Shown here piece after piece: positions 7,903 through 13,910 of a DNA stretch of 16,330 nt. A program made the position numbers and the translations under genes. The notes under the pieces were generated by a model. It did not search any database and had not been told where the DNA came from. It saw only the letters and a list, made by a program, of their open reading frames with translations. Each line of letters opens with the position of its first letter. Position 1 is the first letter of the stretch. Source of the DNA: Lichenicoccus sp964235615 (GTDB taxonomy: Bacteria > Pseudomonadota > Alphaproteobacteria > Acetobacterales > Acetobacteraceae); assembly GCA_964235615.1 (NCBI GenBank), contig CAXSEE010000089.1:1-16330 (forward strand), read 5' to 3'.

Positions 7903-8787
7903 TCAGTTTATCGACGTCTTCGTCGCGGCTGCCGGTCGGAACCAAGCTTGACCATGTGCCAGGTCGAGCGTCACGTCCCAATGGCCGAGCACATCCTGAC
8001 CGACATCGCCGTCCATGATGAGCCTGCCCACGCGCGCGGGACCCTGGACCGGGATGCCTCCTGCCAACGCGAACTTCGCTGCCTGACGGTTCCTGTCGCT
8101 CGCGGACAGCTTCAGCAGCGGCGCCACGTGCTCGCCAATCAGGATCGGCCCGAGATTGCCAATGTCGAGCTCCATCCAGGCCTGCCCGGCGGATGTCTCG
8201 ACAGCCGCGTCGATGCTTAGTGCAACGCCTTCGCTGTCTCGAACGAGGCGGATCGGCACCTTTCGGGCATTCTTGATCCGATGCTGTAAGCTTGACGGTG
8301 TTTCCACGATGATCTCGTGCGCGAGCGGCCTGATGGTAATCGTCCGGCCTGCGAACGCATCAAGCCCGATCAGACCCGACAATGTGGGGACACCAGGCGC
8401 TATGAACGGGCTGAGATCGAGCAAGGACGCGATCGGGATCGTGAACGGACGCCCGCCCATGCTCAGGCGCAGGTCATCGCAGCGTGGCGTGTCCAGGCGC
8501 TCACCGGTCGCGCGGAACCCTGTCAACTGTCCCCATGGGTGACACCCGGCAAGCCTCGCCGTCGCTGGCGTCACTGTTGTGATCCCTGCGCCGGTGTCGA
8601 AAAGGAAAAGGCCTTCATGGTCCGCGACCGTCGCCCTCAAGCCCGTGCCGCCCTTGGGCAACTCGGTGGTCGAAATGACCAAAGGTCCAGGCGCTTGGGC
8701 CGCACCCGCAACGGCGGCATCAACAGGCTCGGCCCAGAAGGCGAGACTGCAAATTACACAGACAACCAACCAAGCCTGCAATGTCAC
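7903..8787 (-). CDS. Two-lobed retropepsin-like aspartic protease, secreted or membrane-attached
   Basis: The protein (about 294 aa from GTG 8787) starts with a hydrophobic stretch QAWLVVCVICSLAFWAEPVDA that looks like a signal peptide. It is followed by two retropepsin-like repeats. Lobe one has the catalytic FDTGAGITTV (Asp64) and the closing SGLIGLDAF. Lobe two has ELDIGNLGPILIG (Asp208), where the usual D-T/S-G is D-I-G, and a closing DVGQDVLGHWDVTLDL. Two lobes in one chain can form the active dimer internally. The start is uncertain: GTG 8787 has GGAG only 2 bases away, and TTG 8781 has it at 8 bases, which is better. No basic residue precedes the hydrophobic core in either form, so the open frame up to 8898 cannot be fully excluded. 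It lies 23 bp after the EI stop. The target is unknown. Confidence 0.8.
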   Translation of the reverse strand: MTLQAWLVVCVICSLAFWAEPVDAAVAGAAQAPGPLVISTTELPKGGTGLRATVADHEGLFLFDTGAGITTVTPATARLAGCHPWGQLTGFRATGERLDTPRCDDLRLSMGGRPFTIPIASLLDLSPFIAPGVPTLSGLIGLDAFAGRTITIRPLAHEIIVETPSSLQHRIKNARKVPIRLVRDSEGVALSIDAAVETSAGQAWMELDIGNLGPILIGEHVAPLLKLSASDRNRQAAKFALAGGIPVQGPARVGRLIMDGDVGQDVLGHWDVTLDLAHGQAWFRPAAATKTSIN

Positions 8788-8810
8788 CGCTCCGAGATAC
8801 CCGGGCCATC

Positions 8811-10812
8811 CTAGCGTCCGTCGGAGAACTCGCTCACCAGCCGCGCCACCGCCACCGGATCGCTTTCTTCGCCGACCCGGCGCGCGAAGCGCCGGCATTC
8901 GTCGAGGCTGACGGCCCGCACCGCCTGCTTGACCCGCGGCACGGCCGAGGCGTTCATGCTGAACGAGCGCAAGCCCAGCCCCAGCAGCAGCGGCACCACC
9001 TGTGGGTTGCCGGCCATCTCGCCGCAGATCGACACCGGCCTCTGCAGGCGCAGGGCGGCGGCTGTGGTGTCGCCGATCAGCCGGATCACCGCCGGGTGCA
9101 GCGGATCATAGAGCGACGAGACGCTGGCCGAGCCACGATCCACCGCCAGCGTGTACATCGTCAGGTCGTTCGAGCCGATGGCGAGAAAATCCGCCTCCAG
9201 AGCCAGCGCGTCGGCGCCGATCGCCGCCGCCGGCGTCTCGATCATCACCCCGAGCGGCGGCAGCTTGTCGGCCAGCCGGACACCCTTGTGACGCAGCCGG
9301 CGCGCCACCCGCTCGTAGATCTCGCGCGCCGCCCGCAGCTCGGCCAGGGTGGTGACCATCGGCAGCAGCACACGCACCGGCCCGGCGCTCGCCGCGCGCA
9401 GGATGGCCGCGAACTGCGTCTCCAGCACATGCGGATGCAGCAGCAGCAGACGCAAGCCCCGCAGCCCCAGCGCCGGATTGAGATCGCCGCCACCGGAGCT
9501 GAAACCGGCATTGCCCAGCGCCTCGCTCTGCTTCTCGCCACCCCAGTCGAGCACGCGGATCGTGGTGCAGTCCGCCCCCATCGCCTCGATCACCTCGCGA
9601 TAGACCGCCTCCTGGGCGGCCTCGTCGGGCAGGAACTCCGCATTGATGAACAGGAACTCGGTGCGCAGCAGGCCGATGCCGGCAGCTCCCGACTGGGCGA
9701 TCAGCGACAGCTCCATCGGCAGTTCGAGATTGGCCTGCAACTCGACCTTCTCGCCGCTGGCCAGCTCCGCGGGCAGCCTCCGCCACCGGGCGAAACGCTG
9801 CCGCTCGCGCGCATACGCGGTCACCCCCCGCCGCGCCTCCGCCACAGTCTCCGCCGTCGGATGAATGACCACCGTGCCCGCCACACCATCGACGATCGCG
9901 ACGGCGCCGGCACGCACCGCCTCGGTGACGCCCGGCATGCCCATCACCGAAGGGATGCCCAGCGCCCGCAGCATGATGGCGGTATGGTCCGACGAGCCGC
10001 CCTCGTCGGTGGCCACCGCGGCTATCCGGGAAGGGTCGATCAGCGCCGCATCGGCAGGACGCAACTGCTCGGCAACCAGGATCGCGCCGAGCGGCAGCCC
10101 GGTGAACGACCGGAACGGCGCCCGGGTGAGGTTGCGCACCAGCCTGCGGCCGATCTCCCGCACTTCCTCGGCACGACGGATGGCCGCGGCGGCATCCTCG
10201 ATGTCCGAAGCGGATTGGCCCGCTCCAGCTTGGCCCGCTTCGGCCTGACCAGGGTCGGTTTGACCAGNNNNNNNNNNNNNNNNNNNNNNNNNNNNNNNNN
10301 NNNNNNNNNNNNNNNNNNNNNNNNNNNNNNNNNNNNNNNNNNNNNNNNNNNNNNNNNNNNNNNNNNNCGGTTTGACCAGACCCGGTTTGACCAGAGTTAA
10401 GCGAAATCTCCAGTCGCCGCGCCAAGAGCTCCGCCTCTTCCGCGACGGCTGCCTCGGCATTGAGCTGTTCCTCAAGGATCCGGCGCATCGCCCCGCGCAG
10501 CAGCCGTGACGGCCCCAGCATCTGGCGATAGGCGTCGAGCAGCGGGGTGATCTCGCGCTGGGTCTCCTCGGGAAGCAGCGCCAGGCGCACGCGCAGCTTC
10601 TCGAGCTGCTTCAGCGAGCGATTGATCGCGTCCGACAGACGGTCGGCTTCCGCCTGCTCTTCCCCAGCCTTGACCCGGTGCATGACCACCGTCGTCGGCG
10701 TCTCGCTGGCCGTGGCGGCCGGTCCGATGGCGATGCCAGGATAGACCGCAACACCGTAGAACCGCTGCTCCGGCGGGGTGGACGCCGCGGCGGCGGTATC
10801 AGCCCTGGTCAA
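8811..10812 (-). CDS. ptsP: PTS Enzyme I (phosphoenolpyruvate-protein phosphotransferase), interrupted by an assembly gap
   Basis: EI takes phosphate from PEP and passes it to HPr. The N-terminal part before the gap (148 codons, FYGVAVYPGIAIGPA onward) and the part after it lie in different frames only because the gap was written as 100 N. Joining the shared 12-bp contig ends gives one frame of 629 aa. In that model the phospho-His is His239 in EGGSSDHTAIMLRALGIPSV. PEP-binding motifs LLRTEFLF, RVLDWGGEKQ, NPALGLRGLRLL, MIETPAAA, IGSNDLTMYT and the Cys in SICGEMAGNP follow. There is no GAF domain, so it is PtsI-like in layout; the symbol ptsP follows alphaproteobacterial practice and is tentative. 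The start is a TTG at 10812, 12 bases after the HPr stop. E. coli EI has 575 aa; the excess is an N-terminal extension and a repeat of GQxxx units. Confidence 0.93.
10206..10392. repeat. 15-bp tandem repeat inside the EI gene, split by the gap
   Basis: Units of 15 bp lie at 10206-10220, 10221-10235, 10236-10250 and 10251-10265, then after the gap a partial unit at 10368-10377 and a full one at 10378-10392. They are increasingly alike toward the gap (TGACC core; CGGTTTGACCAG nearest the gap). On the coding strand they give GQ-rich pentapeptides: GQTGS, GQTDP, GQAEA, GQAGA, GQSAS. They sit just before the segment equivalent to the DDEYL helix of EI. Confidence 0.85.
10268..10367. other. Assembly gap of 100 N within the EI gene
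   Basis: Exactly 100 N, the conventional size for a gap of unknown length. The contig ends share 12 bp (CGGTTTGACCAG, ending at 10267 and starting at 10368). The true missing length that keeps both frame and repeat phase is 3+15k bases, with k=-1 meaning simple overlap; 100 does not fit. Confidence 0.95.
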
Positions 10813-10863
10813 GCCCGGCCTGCCTCAGTCCTGCTCATTGAAGCCGGCCTCGACCAGGGCTGA
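10799..10863 (-). promoter_or_regulatory. RNA hairpin sequestering the EI start codon
   Basis: Arms TCAGCCCTGGTC (10799-10810) and GACCAGGGCTGA (10852-10863) pair perfectly. The stem continues in the mRNA with one G-U, two pairs, one mismatch (10814/10848) and five more pairs to 10819/10843. The loop (about 23 bases) contains the HPr stop codon and the AGG-rich region ahead of EI. Two bases of the EI TTG start (10812-10810) lie in the stem and wobble region. The 5' arm is the last HPr codons. A ribosome finishing HPr would open it, so EI translation should depend on HPr translation. Structure is seen in the sequence; the regulatory effect is inferred. Confidence 0.65.
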
Positions 10864-11193
10864 CAGCGCATCGAGCGCTTCGCGCGCATCCCAGCCCTCG
10901 GCAATGAGCTCGATCTGCGCGCCGCGGCCGGCGCCAAGCATCATCAAACCCATGATGGAGCGGGCCGCGACGATCTCGCCTTCGCGGGCTACCTCGATCA
11001 TGGCGCCATATTTCTCGGCAGTCGTGACGAATTTCGCCGCCGCGCGCGCATGCAGCCCACGCTGGTTGACGATGGTGACCATGCGTCGGACTGGCAGGTT
11101 GCCGGGCACTGGAAGATCGCCGGGCACTGGAAGATCGTTGGCGACGGGAGGATCGCCGGCTGGCCGATCAGCCGGCTCTGTCCCGTCAGCCAC
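10825..11193 (-). CDS. ptsH: PTS phosphocarrier protein HPr with a repeat-bearing N-terminal extension
   Basis: HPr relays phosphate from EI to EIIA. The core (85 aa from ATG 11082) has the phospho-His in NQRGLHARAAAKF (residue 11 of the core) and the HprK target serine in ARSIMGLMMLG (residue 42), both in classic surroundings. The ATG at 11082 has no ribosome site and would trim the first beta strand by about four residues compared with E. coli HPr. A GTG at 11193, two bases after the EIIA stop with GGA nearby, extends the frame by 37 residues. That extension is Pro/Asp-rich and contains DLPVPG twice. I list the long form (122 aa; His48, Ser79) but the true start is unsettled. The next gene, EI, starts 12 bases after the stop. 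Confidence 0.9.
   Translation of the reverse strand: MADGTEPADRPAGDPPVANDLPVPGDLPVPGNLPVRRMVTIVNQRGLHARAAAKFVTTAEKYGAMIEVAREGEIVAARSIMGLMMLGAGRGAQIELIAEGWDAREALDALSALVEAGFNEQD
11083..11154. repeat. 18-bp tandem repeat upstream of, or within, HPr
   Basis: Two identical 18-bp units (GCCGGGCACTGGAAGATC) at 11101-11118 and 11119-11136 are flanked by diverged copies at 11083-11100 (about 11 of 18 matches) and 11137-11154 (about 12 of 18). In the HPr frame they read NLPVRR, DLPVPG, DLPVPG and DPPVAN. The period is a multiple of three, so the frame is kept. Confidence 0.85.
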
Positions 11194-11195
11194 GC

Positions 11196-11678
11196 TCAGT
11201 CCGCAGCCAGTTCGGCCAGCTTCCGGGCAGGCAATTCGATCGAGACCGGCATCTCGTTGCAGCAGGCCGCCCCACCGAGGCAGCTCGAAGGCAGATGCGA
11301 GGCCGCGGCGATGTATTTGCGCCCGGCGGCCTCGCCGATGTCGGTGCATTCGGCCAACGTCCGCTGCGAACGGATCTTGGCGAGCTTGACCAGCATCGGC
11401 AGGTTGACGCCGGCGATCACCTCGACGCCGCCGCGATCCATCGCCGCGATGGCGAGGTTGGAAGGGGTGCTGCCGAACATGTCGGTCAGCAGGATCACGC
11501 CGTCGCCGGTATCGACCTGATCGATCTGGGCCGCGAGCGCCTTTCGGCAATACGGGATACCGTCGTCCGCTCCGATGCTCACAGCCGCGACCTGCTTCTG
11601 TGGGCCGACGACATGCTCCATGGCAGATCGGAGCATTTCGCCAAGCTCGCCGTGGGTAATGAGGACCATGCCAATCAT
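11196..11678 (-). CDS. PTS EIIA component, mannose (Man) family, with a C-terminal Cys-bearing tail
   Basis: A 160-aa cytoplasmic phospho-acceptor of the Man-type EIIA fold. The phospho-His is His9 in VLITHGELGE. The conserved VILLTDMFGSTPSN loop (Asp66) and VIAGVNLPMLVKL are present. The usual alphaproteobacterial protein ends soon after GRKYIAAAS (residue 127). Here a tail of about 33 residues follows, with Cys133, Cys139 and Cys140 and then a helix-like ELPARKLAELAAD. ATG 11678 has GGAGG at 6 bases and overlaps the rapZ stop as ATGA. No EIIB or EIIC gene is in the window, so a regulatory role is more likely than sugar uptake. Confidence 0.93.
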   Translation of the reverse strand: MIGMVLITHGELGEMLRSAMEHVVGPQKQVAAVSIGADDGIPYCRKALAAQIDQVDTGDGVILLTDMFGSTPSNLAIAAMDRGGVEVIAGVNLPMLVKLAKIRSQRTLAECTDIGEAAGRKYIAAASHLPSSCLGGAACCNEMPVSIELPARKLAELAAD

Positions 11679-12625
11679 GACAGCCTCCCTGCACGCGATA
11701 ATTCACGATGCATCACGATAACCGGGACCCTGACATGATGGAGAAGCTCACTCCTGCTCGAGAATTCATTCTGACCGATTAACCCGGCCCGGTCCGGCCG
11801 TTCACCGTTCAAACGGCGTGCCAACGCTTCAACCACCGCCACTGACCGATGCCGCCCACCGGAGCACCCGCAGCTTATTGTTGTGTATTTTTTGCCCTCG
11901 GTTACGAACCGCGGCAACAGCATTCGCAACAGATTGTAGATCCTGTCCAGAAAGGGAAGATAGTCAGGATCCGCCCCGACATATTCGGCAACCGAACGAT
12001 CCAGCCCGGTCAGTGGTGATAATATGGCGTCGTAGAATGGGTTACGCAGGAACCTTGCATCAAACACCATGTCTGATTCGCGGGGCAGACCTGCGGGAAA
12101 CGCAAAAGACACTAACGAAATCGTGAGGCTATTCGCGCCTTCCGCACTCATCGTCGTGTAACGGTCCTCGACCAGACGGCGCAGCTCCGGTGGCTGCAGA
12201 TCCGACGTGTCGATCACCAGGTCCGCGCTGGCTCGCAGAGGCGCGGTCAGCGCGATCTCGGCGGCGATGCCGTCCGACACGCCGCCGCCCTTGGCCAGCG
12301 GATGACGCCTGCGGGTTGCGGTGTAGCGACGCAACAGCACCGCCTCCTCGGCCACCGCGAACAGCAGTTCCGGACGCAGCCCGTGATCGGCTCGCAACAG
12401 CTCCAGGGCTCCGAGCACGCTTCCGGCGTCGAAACCGCTGGTGCGGACGTCGACGCCGATCGCCAGCGGCCCATCGCTGCGCTGGATGATCTCCGCGATC
12501 ATCGACAGCGGCGGATTATCCACCGCCTCATGGCCGAGATCTTCCAGGATGCGCAGGATCGAGGATTTGCCGGCGCCGGACAGCCCGCTCACCAGCAGCA
12601 CGGACCGCCGCATGCCAACCTTCAT
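11675..12625 (-). CDS. rapZ: RapZ family nucleotide-binding protein (YvcJ/RapZ)
   Basis: A P-loop protein of the RapZ family; in E. coli RapZ directs decay of GlmZ sRNA, and in other bacteria its role is less clear. Walker A is GLSGAGKS (14-21), followed by LEDLGHEAVDN; ATRRRHPLA (103-111) and the C-terminal CGCSGGRHRSVAVVEALA (252-269) are family signatures. ATG 12625 (MKVGMRR) overlaps the hprK end by being 14 bases past its stop. ATG 12613 has a better AAGG six bases upstream, so the protein is 316 or 312 aa. Known members are near 285-300 aa. The excess lies after the GGRHRSV helix: about 20 residues (GERPDRAGLIGQNEFSSRSE) are inserted before the final VPVIVMHREL. The stop overlaps the EIIA start. 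Confidence 0.92.
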   Translation of the reverse strand: MKVGMRRSVLLVSGLSGAGKSSILRILEDLGHEAVDNPPLSMIAEIIQRSDGPLAIGVDVRTSGFDAGSVLGALELLRADHGLRPELLFAVAEEAVLLRRYTATRRRHPLAKGGGVSDGIAAEIALTAPLRASADLVIDTSDLQPPELRRLVEDRYTTMSAEGANSLTISLVSFAFPAGLPRESDMVFDARFLRNPFYDAILSPLTGLDRSVAEYVGADPDYLPFLDRIYNLLRMLLPRFVTEGKKYTTISCGCSGGRHRSVAVVEALARRLNGERPDRAGLIGQNEFSSRSELLHHVRVPVIVMHRELSRAGRLS

Positions 12626-12638
12626 GAGCGGGCGCCTG

Positions 12639-13067
12639 TCATGAGAAGGCACCCGCATGCATCGGCGTCCGTCCCTGCAGGCAATCCAGCGCGTGCGCGA
12701 TCAGCAGCGGGGCCGAGGCAGCCCGGCCATCGAGCTTCAGCATCGGCATTCCCAAACGATGAAGCGCCGGCTCCGGCAGCCGCGGCGGCAGTTCCCCGGC
12801 CAGGAGTTCACAAGCCAGGACCAGGCGCACAGGCGCCCGGTATGCCAGGCGCAGGATGCCAAGGCCGCGCATCTCGACCAGCCCTTCCAGCCCGGAAGCG
12901 GGTGCGGCCACGCCGGCTTCGACATCGACCTGGTCATCCGCCACCAGCATGAAACCGCGATCGATCAAGCGAAGCAGCAGGTCGGATTTACCGCAGCCGG
13001 ACGGACCGAGCAGCAGCACGCCAGCCTCGTCACGCGCCGCACAACTCGCATGGATCTTAACCCTCAC
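12639..13067 (-). CDS. hprK: HPr kinase/phosphorylase, short alphaproteobacterial form
   Basis: This 142-aa protein is the C-terminal kinase domain alone. Firmicute enzymes are about 310 aa with an extra N-terminal domain; the short form is usual in alphaproteobacteria. Walker A is GPSGCGKS (21-28), followed by LVADDQV (41-47) with acidic Asp44/Asp45 and the VEMRGLGIL signature (64-72). It is predicted to phosphorylate HPr on the serine of ARSIMG. The start is a GTG at 13067 with AGGA about 8 bases upstream. The rapZ gene follows, starting 13 bases after the stop. In many relatives a two-component pair precedes hprK; here a divergent RidA-type gene does. Confidence 0.95.
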   Translation of the reverse strand: MRVKIHASCAARDEAGVLLLGPSGCGKSDLLLRLIDRGFMLVADDQVDVEAGVAAPASGLEGLVEMRGLGILRLAYRAPVRLVLACELLAGELPPRLPEPALHRLGMPMLKLDGRAASAPLLIAHALDCLQGRTPMHAGAFS

Positions 13068-13165
13068 GAACCGATCCTAGAACAGCACGACCGCCGGCGA
13101 CATCGGATTACAGCAGGCCGGCGGCCACCCGGAACCTGTCACAGATTCGAGACGGTTTCAGATTC

Positions 13166-13194
13166 ATGATACAAAAGGTTGAATTACGACACAA
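13166..13194 (-). promoter_or_regulatory. Promoter candidate for the hprK operon
   Basis: On the minus strand TTGTGT (13194-13189), 17 bases, then TATCAT (13171-13166), giving a leader of about 95 bases before the hprK GTG. Five of six -10 bases follow the consensus apart from one. The -35 overlaps the left arm of the palindrome at 13190-13209. Confidence 0.45.
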
Positions 13195-13209
13195 TATGAC
13201 GCAATTGTG
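13190..13209. promoter_or_regulatory. Palindrome in the hprK/ridA divergent region
   Basis: Inverted arms CACAAT (13190-13195) and ATTGTG (13204-13209) with an 8-base spacer. It is in the AT-rich part of the 210-bp divergent gap and covers the -35 of the hprK promoter candidate. It could be an operator; the regulator is unknown. Confidence 0.4.
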
Positions 13210-13277
13210 ACCATTGGCTTTGTGGATACACCGTCCTGCCGCTTATCAGAACGCAGCCAATATTACAGGATCAAGAC

Positions 13278-13640
13278 ATGATCGCTGCGAACGCCGTTGC
13301 CACCATCGAGTGCCGTCACTCGAACATTCGCCAGGCCGAGGTGCGGGTTCGCTGCGTGACCGGCTTCGACCGTGGCCAGGGGCTCCTCCCCCACCGCCTG
13401 TTGGACCAGTGCCGCCAGGCGCTGCGCAATGGCGCGGAGTCCCTCGCCTCCGCCGGCATGTCGATGCACGACGTCGTCCGCGTGACCTACCTGATGCAGG
13501 ATGCCGACACGTTCCCGGCCTGCTTCCCGATGCTGCGCGACGCGTTCGGCGATGCCCGCCCGTGTGCCACGCTCCGCCTGGTCGGCGGCTTCGACGTGCC
13601 CGGCATGCAGATCGAGCTCGAACTGGTCGCCCGCCGCTGA
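13278..13640 (+). CDS. RidA/YjgF-like (Rid family) protein
   Basis: A 120-aa Rid-family protein; RidA hydrolyses reactive enamine/imine intermediates made by PLP enzymes. The C-terminal two thirds match: SMHDVVRVTYLMQDADTFPACFPMLRDAFG, then ARPCATLRLVGGF with the conserved Arg94, and MQIELELVA. The N-terminal part is atypical: the usual GPYSQA segment is missing and the SGQ motif is reduced to RGQG (32-35). It belongs to one of the divergent Rid subgroups rather than RidA itself, so deaminase activity is plausible but not certain. ATG 13278 has AGGA seven bases upstream. It is divergent from the hprK operon. Confidence 0.85.
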   Translation: MIAANAVATIECRHSNIRQAEVRVRCVTGFDRGQGLLPHRLLDQCRQALRNGAESLASAGMSMHDVVRVTYLMQDADTFPACFPMLRDAFGDARPCATLRLVGGFDVPGMQIELELVARR

Positions 13641-13703
13641 CGCCGTGTGCAATCTGGCCGCGGGCAGCGTGGCCGCTCCTGGTTCGTCCGTCCCGCGCCC
13701 GCG

Positions 13704-13732
13704 TTGACGAAGGCCACGCCCGAACGTTAGAC
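13704..13732 (+). promoter_or_regulatory. Promoter candidate for the gene at 13911
   Basis: TTGACG (13704-13709), 17 bases, TTAGAC (13727-13732). Good -35 and spacing, weak -10. It precedes the assembly gap, so the true distance to the gene is unknown (about 80 bases if the contigs simply overlap). Confidence 0.35.
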
Positions 13733-13799
13733 AGTCCGTCGTTCTCGCCCTGCCGAGGGGCTTGCATCGACTGTTGATCATTTGAGTCTGGGCATGGAT

Positions 13800-13899
13800 N
13801 NNNNNNNNNNNNNNNNNNNNNNNNNNNNNNNNNNNNNNNNNNNNNNNNNNNNNNNNNNNNNNNNNNNNNNNNNNNNNNNNNNNNNNNNNNNNNNNNNNN
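13800..13899. other. Second assembly gap of 100 N, with 17-bp identical contig ends
   Basis: The left contig ends and the right contig begins with the same 17 bases (TGAGTCTGGGCATGGAT, 13783-13799 and 13900-13916). The simplest reading is that the contigs overlap and no sequence is missing. A collapsed tandem repeat is the alternative. Confidence 0.9.
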
Positions 13900-13910
13900 T
13901 GAGTCTGGGC

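Noticed and set aside
8781..10400. A 539-codon plus-strand frame opposite EI
   Set aside because: Gln/Arg/His-rich shadow translation that passes through the N run; the opposite strand encodes a clear EI.
8811..10812. EI as a pseudogene or frameshifted gene
   Set aside because: The frame change falls exactly at the 100-N gap; any length of 3+15k restores one frame, and all catalytic motifs are intact.
10206..11154. CRISPR-like array from the 15- and 18-bp repeats
   Set aside because: Units are directly adjacent with no spacers, are a multiple of three long and lie in coding sequence.
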